From the NCBI GenBank assembly GCA_018873225.1, contig JAEILZ010000005.1, positions 1,860,001-1,924,000 on the forward strand: a DNA stretch of 64,000 bases, written 5' to 3'. The notes beneath the pieces are model-generated. The model saw nothing but the letters and a program-made list of their open reading frames with translations. It was not told the origin of the DNA and did not search any database. The DNA comes from [Phialemoniopsis] sp. UDSM-2020 (Eukaryota; Ascomycota; Sordariomycetes; Thyridiales; Thyridiaceae). Shown piece by piece: positions 13,224 through 25,500 of the stretch. Positions within the stretch are counted from its first letter, which is position 1. Each line of letters opens with the position of its first letter. Both the position numbers and the translations under genes were made by a program.

Positions 13224-16200
13224 GATCGGTTGTTCATTTTCATTCCTGGCATCTCACCGGGTCTGTTGAGTGAGAGCAACGCGTAAATCACGGCGCGGCG
13301 CGCAGACAAGGCCTTGTGCAGCACGTGCGCACGTGACATCTTTAACTCCTCCCTCCCTCACCGAGACAGACGGTGCACATTATATTCAAATCTTCAACCG
13401 CAGTCGAATCGATGTTTGAAATCACAATCATCGTCACCAGACTCTCATTGTTCAAGTACTTGCAATTCTCCAAGCTTACGAGGCCGATGCCGACATACCC
13501 TATGGCTTGCGGAGGAGACATTGACGAGATGTGGAGACGGGCCGTGATCCGTCTCATGCAACTTATCAGCATTACTGGAATTACACCTCCTCAGTCGGAC
13601 AGCTTTGCAACCTTGATGCCTATCTTGCGATAAGGTCAATGTATTTACTTATTTTGAACAATTTGCCAATGGCAATCAATACCCGAGGACAGGGATCTGC
13701 ACTCATGATAGGTATCGACTTGCAAATCTAGACCGAATAGCATTGTCGGACAGCACACCACCACCATCCAAACCCCGCACTTTTCCCCCAGATTCCCAAC
13801 ACGACTCCAGGGTTCTCAATCAATATCCCTCAACCAAGCGCGCAGTAGTGTCAAATCCAGGACGCATTGCGTTCATTAGCCTACTTGCTTATCTCTTGGA
13901 TGCTCAACCTTCTGCATTTGCCCCGTGTTAACTTGCTCTAGTCCCGGAGGAATCGCCGGTGGACACTCCGTGAGAAGATTATCCCAAAACCCCGAAGGTA
14001 CCTGCTGACGACGACGTCTGGTCTCGGAAGCGCTCAAATGGCAGGCTGGCTGGGGAAGAAGTAATCCCAGATGGGCCCTGTCTCATGCCTGTCTTCGGTA
14101 TCGCATGTTGCGTTTGGGATCGAGCAAGCAAGCATGCCGGACAGAGCCAGCGGTTCTCCCCCGTGTGCTATGTGCTATGGCAGGGTGTGAACTTCTCCTG
14201 ATAAGTGCAGCAAAGCCCTTGCACGAAACTCCACATAGTGGCCTGTTTGAGACGAGGCGGCTCTGCAAAACCCTGAACAGCCTGAAGGACCACACTGATG
14301 GGGTAGGTAGATAGATCCTCCTTGATGGAGCCTCTGGGGATGCTTGATTGTGCCATTTCGTATGTGTTTTAGCACCATCGTTTTCGCACCGAACGCCCCC
14401 TCGAGATAAGGAATGCGCAACTCGCATCTCGCTAATTCCTTGTATCATTATTGAGACAGACCAGATTGAGCTGCGAATGATCTAACTCTTTCTCGGATTC
14501 TGGCTTCCGGAGTGCAGACCTTAGCACCGGAAACAAAGTGCCGCTCACCATTCTCTCGAGCAGATAGCCTATGGTCCAGGCCCATGATAGTCTTCGCACG
14601 ACAGAGAGATGTCTGTCAACAATCATCAGATATTAGGCCACTCCCCAGACATAGTCATTAGGTACTTTTCCTAGTGCTAGAAGGGTCCCGCAAGTGCAAG
14701 TTAGGGCAATTGGTGCTACGCTTGGGTTCATTCAGTGCTAGAGGAAAACCGGGATTCGAGTCCGACAGGCAAATTCGGGGGGCCTAGCCTCGCAAGTCAT
14801 TCCAACTAGACCTTTTCTCCCCGCTTTCAGGGTCCTGTCTGGTCGGCTGCAGTGTTGCTCAATTTCTCCGTTACTTTCGGTCTCGCTCCCAGCATCCCAG
14901 AGAGAGGGAGAGATTGAGGAGAAGTCTGCAGCATCGGAAGTCGCCCGACCAAAGGGCTGCTCACCTGGTGCCCACGACCCCAGAGGGGTGCAGATATGCA
15001 GGGTGTGCGCCGCAGTGCAGCTCCTGCAAGGTACGCATTTGTCGGGTCCAATTTGTCGCCCCCCTTCGCCGAGAGTTCGGCCCTATCAGTTCCTCAGACT
15101 GGCACACGCCCCTGCAGAGAGGCACATTCGGCTCAAACCCCCGTAACTCCCCGGCTACGGAACCTTGAATGTGCAGTTTGTGGTTTTACTTGTAGAACGT
15201 ACCTGCCAGGCATTGTCCGATCAGACGGCGTATTAATTGTCACATGGATCGTTTGTCGCAGACGAGCAATACAGGAAATGCCAGTCCGGATACTCTGTTC
15301 TTTTGGCGCTGGGGAGAAGCCGTAGGTGGTACCTATGTGCGTTCGCAAAATTCTTGATGGGCTTGCGTCAATTTCCATCTGGGTTAGGTGTCCACAGCAT
15401 TTCTCAGACTCTTATCGGATTGATGTCGGCTTCACGGAGACCAGGGATTCCTTCTCTAGGCCGTCGAAATGCGCAGTGCCGGATCCACACCTATTATGCT
15501 GTCATGGTCCCTGGCTCCTCTCAATGCTTGGCCATCTTGTGAAAATTCCAGGAAGATGCCTTGGATGCCTACCTACCAAGGTACGAGAGTGTGGAGCCGC
15601 GGCTAAAGGGAGTGCCCTGAACCGGGAATTCCATGGCGGTAGGCGGCCTTATCTGGGAATAAGAACAGGGGTGGCGGAGACTTTCTCCATGCAAGGCGGA
15701 TCACTGCCCAGGGGCTGGTGTGCGACAAAGCAGAGCGAATCCTCTGGACGAAACATGCCCATCGCCTCACCGGCTACGGAAATGGAGTCATTGTCTGTCG
15801 AGATGTGGACATCAAGGCCTCATCTGATAACATGCCAGTCGGTCGGCCTACTTTCCGTCGACGAAAACCCTGGGCCTCAGAGCCTTCGGGGTCGAGGTCC
15901 GTCGCTCTAAACTGCCCTCTTCGGGAAAAGATCTAGAAGCCTAGATCCCAGTTAGTGGGAAGTTCTTCTCCACGATTCAGCGCACACCGAGATCCGCACC
16001 CATTGGGTCCGACTGACTCGCGGCTTTCTTTTCATTTCCTACACAACAGGCCAAAGCATTGTTATTTCCCAGGTTACAAACAATTCAATTCCAGGCTCTC
16101 GGACGACGGGAGGACCTGCCATCAAACGGCCAGAGGCGGATATCCCGCGGGTAATTGTTGTCGGCAGACCCGCCCCCGGATCTCAAGCCATGAGGCGCAG

Positions 16201-19200
16201 CTCTATGCACTTCGTAGAGGCGATGGTCGCCCGCCGGCATCTGCGACCACTGAGATCAAGTATTCTTCGTGGTATCCATACTTGGCGACTTCAACCGCCG
16301 CTTCAGAAGCGTCGACTGTTGTGCTCTCCTGAGACCCCGGATGAGGTGATCTACTGCCCAATTACCGATACCAACCATTGATGTCATTGAAATGCCAGAT
16401 GCGACATGTCAAAATGCTTATGTGCGCGCGTCGCGCCGTCAGAGCACAAGATCGGCAAGTGTCTCTAACCTTATGACCATGCGCATAAACAGGGCAATAG
16501 TCACGATAAGTGGGTGGTGATCGCTCTTCGTAGAGGGCGCTGCAACAAACCATCGGCTGGCTGGCGCGATTTGACCAGTGCTCGAATCTCACACAAGGAG
16601 CGAGCTCGAGATAATCACGAGGAATTGCGCCATCGACAGGGAAGCCGGTTTCTGGTTGAGAGATTTCGAGGCTGGCGGCTCGGTTCGGTGAGACGAGCTC
16701 CGATGCCGGTGCTCGGCTTTTGGTGAGCTGGCCGGGCCAAGGCTGAGCCCCAAGAAAGCCGAGCCCTAGCAGTAGTTATTACGGATCAGTTCGGAGGGAG
16801 CAGTCTGGCTTCCTTGGCCATGGCATACTCCGTACGGAGTCGCTTCTCTTCTCTTATCCCCAGCCTCTTGTTGCAGCAGTAGTGTCTTGAGACCGCTTCT
16901 TTACTTTTCCGCCGGCTTCTTTTCCACCCTGGGAAGGATCGATCGATTGGACAGCCTTTACGACCTTTTCGAGCATCGTGCTAGGGGCGTGGAGAGATTG
17001 AGAGTGTGGGGAAGGTCTCGAATGCGGAGAGGGGCGCAGATCGCTGCGAAGGACCTTTCTTAGGGCGCATCGCGCCATCTCTCAAGGGCACTTGCGACGA
17101 GAAATTGCCAAGAATTTTGCGTTTTGTGAGCCCTCCGACGATGAGCCAAGTGGTCTGGGCGGCCAAGGAGAGTGACTCAGTATTTGACTAACAGATTTGT
17201 TGGCAACCCGACTTAGCGGCGGCCAAGTTATCTTTCGCTCGTCGGAAATCGTTTGTGAGATGGAGAGAGCAAGACTAGTTAGTCTATTGAACATTCCATG
17301 TCGTGTCATGATTAGGTGACGGAGTTGGGCCGACGGATGATTTCGGAGATGCTCCGTACATGCCCTTACTCATCCTAGCCCCCCGGCCAAACTCGCCCTT
17401 TTACCGACCTTCAGGGGGGATCACGCAGGCTTCTCAGGAACAGCATTTTTGTCGGCTGGCGCAAACCACCTGTCTGACGTAAAACCTATGGCACCTTATG
17501 TCGTGAGATTTGCACCACACGCACCCCGGATTCCGTTTGCGAAAAGGCGCAACAGAAGCAGTGCGTGAGATCCGGAGACGAAAGCTGTTTTGGGATGGTT
17601 CGATGAGACCATGAGCGTTATCTTTAGGATGTGGGCTTGGCTTGCCCCCCACGTTGATTTCCCGAGGGCGTGTGCCGCCAGAGGCGTGCACTGAAGAATC
17701 TGGGGTTTCCCCTGTGTCCAAATTGGATGGATGGAGGAGACGCAGGACCACCACCCGAGCTCCGCCCGGATCTTGGTATCTTGCTCAGAACGACTCGACT
17801 CCGGAGTAGGTACCAATCTCAATGGGCAGATTTATCTTGCACTAAAGGCGACGCTATCTCCAGAAGAGACTGCATCTGGCAAACCTTACCCCAGATTACG
17901 ACTTTGATTTTGATGTTGGCATCGGCTCGGCGGAGGGGTTGAGTGCTTGCTATCAAGCTCATGTTTCAACTGACCTGCTTCTTCTGGTAGTGACAAGCAT
18001 GACACTGTTGTCGCCTGCAACTTTTTGTCATTTGGGGAACGATGATCCCCCGAGCCAAAACAAGACAGGTTGATATGAGTCGTGTAGTGTCGGGATCACC
18101 TCCCCGAAAAGAGGGCAGGCAGTCTGGAAATGACAACAGACGATAGGAAGATGAGATGACTCGACGGCCTCTTTTTCAAGTGGGATCAACAAAGCACCAA
18201 GCACAATATTGGCCGCGTGCCAGAGACGATATCGTTCGAGGCCAGAGGCCACAGGCTCCGTCGGTCTTGGATCCCCGCAAGCCCTGTCAGGTCCATCTGC
18301 TCTCTTATCTTTTAGGGCCACCCCTTCCAACCACAATCTCAGCTTCCCCAGAACAGACTCCTATTTCCCCGATGCCCGACATCCGACCTTGATTGCCCAA
18401 GAGCCTAGAGTTGACGCGGCGGAAAATGAAGATCTAGTACGACCCCATGGGACGAGCGACGACTCACTAGTGAGATTCAAACAACTCTTGCAGAGGGTGT
18501 CGATAGTGGTATCCTTGGCAGTCTGGGGAATGGAGAGAAGGCCGAGATTGGTGAACTCGACTTGCAAAGCCCTGGCATCGACCTATCATGCTGACACCTG
18601 CTTGATACGATAGGGAGCAACGTTCCCTTTCCACTTGTGTGTCGCAAAGACAAGCCACCCCACCCCATGCCTGATTCTTTGACCGAAGCCGCCGAGAGAT
18701 GTTTGATCCTATGACGAGCCGAAACACCACTGGATATAGGGGCAAGAGGATCTGAGTGGCCTGCATCCTTGGTGCCTGGACAGCAGAGCGCGCGCGTCCT
18801 GTTTGCACAGCCCACGAGCCACCGTCATCACACGGGCAACCCCATGGGGGCCATTCACTGCATCGGAAAGGGGTGTGTGTGTGGTATCGACGTTTGTTGG
18901 GAGGATCAAATCAAATGCTACCTGGCTTGTTTTGTGTTCAGGTTGGCCCCAAAGTTCTTTTGACGGCAGCCAGCCTCACCCACCTTCTCTCTTGGGACGG
19001 TACTCATTCAGTCAGACGCGGGGCGACCTGGGGTAGCTGGTGGTACCGCCCAGAGCGCCGCGCAGTAAGGCCGACCGGCTGACCGAGCGGCTGTATCGTA
19101 TCATCGATCTTCCTGTCCTGCTCGGTGCGTGTGTCCTCTGCCCCTTGCAGTTGCATGCTCCTACAAACTCAAATATGAAATAAATAAATGAATGAATGTT

Positions 19201-20200
19201 AAATCCTACGGGTACATGATCCCTTGCAAGTATGAGTAAGAAAACAGTCTCGTAGTTGACAGGATTTTTGTCTTTTCCAAGGTGGCATTGCGCCTTTTGG
19301 GTGCTGATGTAATGGACAGCTTTGGCTGCCGCATAATTCTCGTGCTTGGTCTGTCGCGAGTCGGTGTCCCTCTGACGTGGGTACTTTTCTGGAGTGAGCG
19401 AAGAAAAAATAACGATCCCAACGACCCCACGGTGACGCCAGATACCCGGATCAGGTCACAACCTCCGATCCGGATCGCGAGACAGGAAAACAGCCTAGGT
19501 TAAGAGAATAGTCAAAACAAAAAGTGCCCCTTTGCCTAGGCGATATGATAAGAGTCAGGAATGCTCCATCCTCACATGCTTGCGCTTCGGGTCCCGTTTT
19601 GGGAAACCATAGCCGCCGGAGATCAGTGAGGATACTCCAGAGGTCATTGGCGCACCTCATCCCCCAGGATCGTCTGCCCTGAAGCGTCTGGGGCAGCACT
19701 AGAGGGGGAGAGTCGGATTTACGTCTGATAGGGCCAAGGGCACATGTTGGGTGCTTGGGGGGAATGTCGGTACAGGACGGCCTGGCTACGGCACTCCAAC
19801 CTGTAAGATAGGAAGACAGGGCAGGCGGTTCCGGCGGGATGGATATTTTCATCCCTCGGCGCCCGGGTTTCTCTCCACAACTTGGGCGAGCCAAGGCATG
19901 ACTTGTGAGAGGACGAGATGCGACACGATGAAAGACGGAGGTGGAGTGATGGAGGGTACCAAGTATGGGGGAGGGGGGTGGGATTGGGAAAGGGGAAAGG
20001 CGGAAGCCAAGGTACTTGCTTGGGTGTTAGTGTTGGATATCCGATGCTGTGTTTTGTGTTGTGACTGACTCTTGTCAGCTCCTCAAAAACTTCTCCTTCG
20101 GGGAGACAAGGCGAATGAAGCGATGGAGTAGGCCAAAAAGGAAAAGGAAAAAAAAAAGACAAGACTCAGTCAAAAAGGAGGGAGGCGTGCTAAGAGAGTC
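13224..20200. other. gene-free stretch upstream of cre1
   Basis: Nearly 7 kb between the RAD55-like start and the cre1 promoter. Open frames up to about 190 codons (such as plus 15326-15910) show no domain, no splice logic and no start context. A sequence near 14750 resembling a tRNA T-arm lacks a matching stem. The stretch carries one perfect 14-bp palindrome at 16827-16840 and related octamers; I see no transposon ends. Confidence 0.4.
16827..16840. repeat. 14-bp perfect palindrome ACTCCGTACGGAGT
   Basis: The 14 bases read identically on both strands. Its half-site CTCCGTAC (or GTACGGAG) recurs at 4604, 11044, 17352, 23377, 24578 and 26260, every one outside the genes called here. About two copies of a given octamer on either strand would be expected by chance in 64 kb. 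Confidence 0.7.
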
Positions 20201-20238
20201 GGAGCGACAGTGAACGAGTAAGGACATCTTTGCGCCCA

Positions 20239-20905
20239 CCCCACCACGCCCAGTCACCGGCCCCACAGGGTGTGGTGATAGTTTTTCTTGGGGGGCCTTG
20301 GGCGAGGGGCAGGTACCGGCCTGAGAAAATTTCAGAGGGTACCTCGCTACTCGGTAGCCCTGTAGGAGTCACCTCATCCCACGCCCGAGTTCCCTCATGC
20401 AGCCCAGTATTCCCGCCCACACCCACACCCACACCTACCACACAACCGCCTGGAGGGCGATGAATGTGCTGTCTCCATGGCTGCTGGCCTACCTGACTTG
20501 CGACAGATAGCTGGAGGTACAGTTCTTGAGTACACGCCCCCCTTTTCCACTACCGCCCTTAGCTTCGGCCGCCAGAAAAGAGAAAGGAAGGGGGAAAAAC
20601 AAAAGAGAGTGAGAGAGGGCCCCAAGAGGTCGGTCGCCCCCCCGGGGTACGAATCTCTCAGGGCCCTCACAGCCGCTGGCCCATCTCACAGGCCTCGAGT
20701 GCTGTGGAGAGCCCAGACACACCCCCCCTTCCTCCCCACATGTCGCTCTCCCCAGTGGCCTTTTTACCTGCCCTTTTCCTCTGCCGACGCCCGGCACCGA
20801 GTCTCTCAGGCCATTTATAAGGATTCCCCATCCTCCCTCCCCCCCCCAAGTTTATTCATTTTCGAAATTTTTGCTACCTGCTGCTTTCCCCACGCCCTTA
20901 TAAAA
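20239..20905 (+). promoter_or_regulatory. cre1 promoter with clustered CreA-type sites and TATA box
   Basis: Matches to the CreA consensus SYGGRG, mostly on the reverse strand as CCCCAC or CCCCAG, occur at 20239, 20261, 20734, 20750 and 20888; CTGGAG copies lie near 20452 and 20511. TATAAAA is at 20899-20905, followed by a pyrimidine-rich run to about 20960 that is typical of fungal transcription starts. That would give a leader of roughly 200-280 nt without an upstream ATG close to the start. Self-repression of CreA/CRE1 genes is known in other fungi; here it is an inference from site density. Confidence 0.45.
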
Positions 20906-21186
20906 CTAACTATACCGCCCTCCCACCTCCACCACTTTTTTTTTCTGCACACACAGCAGAACACACAACCACGCTCACAACACTAATTTTACCAGACGAT
21001 AACACGGAACAGCTTTGGTGGATATTTAGACGGAACGAATTCCTCGCGCTCAGACAAGAGGAGGTCTTTTTTTTGAACTACCGCAACTTCGCTCGTATCA
21101 AGCTGCCCTCACAGCAGCCACCTGGACTCCAGAAGACGAGCGATTTATTGCCGCTGGGCTGGACTCTGCAACGGACCGAAGATCAC

Positions 21187-22512
21187 ATGCAGAGAGCACA
21201 GTCTGCAGTAGATTTTTCAAATCTGCTTAACCCAAAGGGCGAGTCTACTTCCAACCAAGAAGACACCGTCAAGGACAGCATCACGGCGGCCCCTACAACA
21301 ACGGCCGAGGCACCGGCTGAGCAGCAAGACGTCGAAATGGCAACCGCCGCAGTCACCAACATCAGGCCCAACGGCCCTCTGCCGTCTGGTCAGCCTGCCC
21401 AGGAGACCACCAATGAGCTCCCCCGACCTTACAAGTGCCCTCTTTGCGACAAGGCCTTCCACCGCCTTGAGCATCAGACCAGGCATATTCGCACTCACAC
21501 CGGAGAGAAGCCCCACGCTTGCCAGTTCCCTGGCTGCAGCAAGAAGTTCTCCCGCTCTGATGAGTTGACCCGCCACTCGAGGATACACAACAATCCCAAT
21601 GGCAGGAGATCCAACAAGGGCCAGATGCCTCCTACGCACATCCAGTCCTACCACAGCGACAGCCTCATGGCTCCGCCTCCTCCTGTGCCCAAGTCCATCC
21701 GCTCTGCCCCGCCTTCCGCCCTGGGCTCGCCCAATGTCTCCCCGCCTCACTCTTACTCGGCCTACAGCACGCCTTCTGGTCTGAGCTCGTACGGCCGCGG
21801 CCCTGCTGGCAGCCCCAACGGCGGCCAGGGCATGGACATCAGCATGCTCGCCAAGGCAGCCCACCAGGTCGAGCGCGAGACGCTCAACTTCCCGCCCCTG
21901 AACCAACACCACTACTCCTCGCGGGATTCGCGCCATCACCCTTACCACTCGCACCACTCTTCGCGCGGCCACCTGCCTTCTCTCTCTGCCTACCACATGT
22001 CGAGAAGCCACTCCAACGATGATCACCACGATGATCACTACTCGCACTCTTACAGGCATGCCAAGAAGTCGCGGCCCAACTCCCCCAACTCTACTGCGCC
22101 TTCGTCTCCCACTTTCTCGCATGACTCGCTTTCGCCTACTCCGGACCACACTCCGCTGGCTACTCCTGCTCACTCTCCTCGTCTGAAGCCCTTCTCCAGC
22201 ACGTATGAGCTGCCTCCGTTCCGCAACCTGTCTCTCGGCCAACACACCACTCCCGCTCTGGCCCCTCTGGAGCCGCAGCCTGAGGCCCCCTTCGCTCAGA
22301 ACGTCAACCCCAACCCCGTGAGGAGTAGCGGCATGTCCCTGACGGACATCCTGACCCGAACCGATGGCACCCAGAGGAAACTACCTGTTCCTCAGGTTCC
22401 CAAGGTTGCCGTGCACGACCTGCTTGGCCCCAATGCCGACGGTTTCAACCTCAGCGGCAGGAGTAGCTCGTCCAACAGCATCGCCGGTGGCGATCTCATG
22501 GAGAGGATCTAG
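21187..22512 (+). CDS. cre1: carbon catabolite repressor CRE1/CreA, C2H2 zinc finger protein
   Basis: Intronless, 441 aa. The start is the ATG giving [16 protein letters not shown], the conserved N-terminus of filamentous fungal CRE1; the frame is open 114 bases further upstream but has no ATG there. Two C2H2 fingers lie at residues 84-104 and 112-134, joined by the [10 protein letters not shown] linker, with the RSDELTRH recognition helix that contacts SYGGRG sites. A Ser/Pro-rich middle follows, then an acidic [15 protein letters not shown] segment at the position of the regulatory phosphorylation region known in Trichoderma CRE1. Near the C-terminus is [20 protein letters not shown], the conserved repression segment. 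It represses genes for alternative carbon use when glucose is present and acts in the nucleus. It is isolated, with no gene within 7.9 kb on either side. Confidence 0.96.
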   Translation: MQRAQSAVDFSNLLNPKGESTSNQEDTVKDSITAAPTTTAEAPAEQQDVEMATAAVTNIRPNGPLPSGQPAQETTNELPRPYKCPLCDKAFHRLEHQTRHIRTHTGEKPHACQFPGCSKKFSRSDELTRHSRIHNNPNGRRSNKGQMPPTHIQSYHSDSLMAPPPPVPKSIRSAPPSALGSPNVSPPHSYSAYSTPSGLSSYGRGPAGSPNGGQGMDISMLAKAAHQVERETLNFPPLNQHHYSSRDSRHHPYHSHHSSRGHLPSLSAYHMSRSHSNDDHHDDHYSHSYRHAKKSRPNSPNSTAPSSPTFSHDSLSPTPDHTPLATPAHSPRLKPFSSTYELPPFRNLSLGQHTTPALAPLEPQPEAPFAQNVNPNPVRSSGMSLTDILTRTDGTQRKLPVPQVPKVAVHDLLGPNADGFNLSGRSSSSNSIAGGDLMERI

Positions 22513-25500
22513 AAGATGTCTCGCTAAGGGAGGAGACTTGAAAGATGGAATGCGACGACTTTTATGATAAGACACTTATAGACCAACGGACATAGACGGC
22601 ATGGCGTTCTCTGGCACAACCGACCTGACAACCACATTCACGGCCATCGCTTGATTCTTAATTCTCATCGCCTCCTGCACTCGTACGAGTTGCTACGGAT
22701 CGCGACCACCCCGAAACAAGCGAACCGCATGGCGGACTGGCCCCCTTTTTACTTTTGCGCACATATAGACTACTTTTCTTGTACCCGGCCCGGATAAGCG
22801 TATGCTTGCCAAGAGCGCCGTTTACTGGGCCGAGGACCTCGGACTTTTGGTTCGCTGGTATTGCATTGGACTGTTACTCATTTCGACCGCGCCTGTTTGG
22901 TTGTGGATCTGGTTTCTAAGGAATTTGAATGGCTTGGGAATACTGCAACTGTGGACATAGACTCGGGGATCTGGACTGGGATGGGATATTCTTGTACGGG
23001 AAACCACGGCATAGCCTAGGCGGCGATGCAGCGTTTTGCTATTTCTCACCTCTCACCATCAAATCACTACTTGTTTCCTGCTCTGCTCTTCACCTAGTTT
23101 CTGAAAAGCACACCTGCATCTCTTTACCACCATGCAAAGAAGAAAATAGAATCTCGTCAAGAGAGCCTTTCAAGACAAGCCTCATTTCAGACTGCACCGC
23201 CCAACGTTGGTTTGTAACTGTGTCTCGAGCCTGTGAAACCTCGACTCGGTCGGACTTGGCCGAGTACGACAAACAAGATTCATGATGATTTGGAAAAGCC
23301 AATGTACAGCACACGAGATGACGCGATTACGGCTGTGTTGCCTGCCCACGTGTCCCCTCAACGCGACAATAGTTATGTACGGAGTACTGCCTACTAAGTA
23401 GCTTTGGGCCAGCTTTGGGCCAGTTTTGGGGGGTGTCCTACGAACGTGGGCAACTCCAGCCAGCCCAAATCGAAGATACTTGAACCCCCCCTGTTCCCCC
23501 TTATCAAACGGAATAGACCAATCCGCCTCACTCAGGAGCGAAAATTACGATACACGTGCGCTTGTACATAGTGAAGGGGTGGGAAACCGAAAATAATCTC
23601 GTAGCCTTATCCACTATCTGCATAGGGTTGACCGACATGATCCTGGTGAGAGAAAGCCGGGGGAAGCGTCCCGGCTCCCTGTGCTTCGTGTTGCATGGTT
23701 GGGGGTAGGCATGTTCGAGGGCAGAATTAAGACATGGGGTGGCCGCTGCTCGCGACGTTTCACAGCCGGGGAAACATGCAAAAAGAAGCAATACGATACA
23801 TAGTGCTTAGGTATTCAGTGACATAAAAGGGTAAGAATAATATTACGGCATCCTCAGGGGGGGGGGGTCACAGTTCTGCTGTACCTTCATGTGAAATAAC
23901 ATGGCTTTGGAATGCCTTAGCGAATCTCACATGTCAAGGTATTGTCAGGGCCAAACACAGCATTGAAAAGATGAGCTGGCTTGACACAGCCGCCACAGGT
24001 AACCACCCCCCGTTATCATCTTGGCTTGGTTTTCTCTTTGTCTCAGCTCTATCATAGCATTTTTGGCGTCGGCAGTTGCGCCGCAAGGAAATCCTGGAGA
24101 AGACTGAGGAAGGGGAAGGAATAACTACCTAAGGAGGAGGATGGGGGTCCCGGGGTACCCTTCCTTGTCCAGGTAGCAGGCACCAGGAAATCGAAGAGGT
24201 CATTCATTCTCAGTACTGGCCCTCTCATACTCTCACTGGAATCTCCTCAAACAGGTCATGGACCCAGAATTCTTCTCTTGATTTATTTTAGTATCACGTC
24301 AGATCCGTGATCGTCCCAGAAGCAGCGGCAGACCACACCACATCTGCAGACAATCGTTCCCCTTACCCGCATTTCCCGCCCTTAAAAAAGGAGGAGAGCA
24401 GGATGGGAAAGATGGTGCAACGAGTCCGGGGTTCTGGGGAAAACGCCGCAGGTGCCGCTTTTTTCTGGAGTTTGTGCCCGGAAAAAGGGTTGAAGAGATC
24501 TGCATTCCTGCTTCTGTCCTTCGTCCTTTGAGCTACTGACTCAACGATAAGAGGCATACAGAGTCAGAGAGCAGTTACTCCGTACAGACTCCGCCGCCTC
24601 TCTACGCGCAAGCCAAAGATGGGACTTCATTCTAGGTAAATTGAATGGGCTCCTCCTCCTTGTCTCTCCCCCCGGTTTCGGGGCCCCGCCGCCTCTCAAG
24701 ACCCATGGCACATCTTCCCGCACAAGATACAAGGGTCAAGGTTTCTTGGCTTGTTCCCCATAGTTCCAGCCCCCAAAGGGTAATATCTGCTGTCGCTTGC
24801 GCGCCCGCACCCGCGGGCTTATCTATATCCCAGATTGCAGAGAAGGGGGTGGGATCAACTTGCTTCCCGCCGTCGCGGCGGGCAATATCCGGGGCTGAGC
24901 CTTATCGTGCTAATTCGGGGCACAGATGGCGCGAGGGGAGAGAGCGCACTTGACCTGGGGTGCTCGTACCTCCCGAGGCACGATATTGATTTCCCATGTT
25001 TGCTTCACACCCACCACATCCCTTACCTCCATGGTACTGATAGGCAATGCAACGAATTGGTTGTGTACCTTGCCTTACCGAGAGAGATAATGGGGTGTGT
25101 GGGCTTGCTGGCAAGGCTGGGTTGGGCTGGTTGTCTCCCACAGACCTGACAATGTAGATATCTGTATCTCGGTAGGTACATGTCTACGTTGTGGTGCAGT
25201 CCGGACCAGCCGTCCGAGCCCCGGTAGGTATCATCGATTTACGAGATAATGCGCGTCCAGGCCGCCATGTCATGGCGCACCCAGGCGAATGGGAAGAGGT
25301 GAACCGTGGCTCCGGGGCTACCATTCTGCGTACCACGGGATGCCCATCGCACAGGACAGCAAATGCTTCTCTCCCCCACCACGGTGCGCGCGCGCAGGGC
25401 GCGGGGAGACCTCCCGATCAGTTGAGATGTGACGGAATGGGAGAGATGGTTTCCAAGTACCCTTTTCAACGCCTCAATGTTGCGGTGTGGTCGTGACGCG

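Noticed and set aside
14690..14770. tRNA-like T-arm (GATTCGAGTCC)
   Set aside because: The T-stem closing pair is mismatched and no acceptor or anticodon stem can be built around it.
15326..15910. 194-codon plus-strand frame
   Set aside because: No domain, no conserved-looking segment and no splice partners; overlaps several frames of similar quality.
20400..20445. CCCACA repeats resembling telomeric sequence
   Set aside because: Only a few imperfect copies of CCCACA, not the TTAGGG/CCCTAA unit; simple C-rich promoter sequence.
21073..21186. N-terminal extension of cre1
   Set aside because: The frame is open but starts with TTG; the ATG at 21187 gives the conserved [16 protein letters not shown] start.
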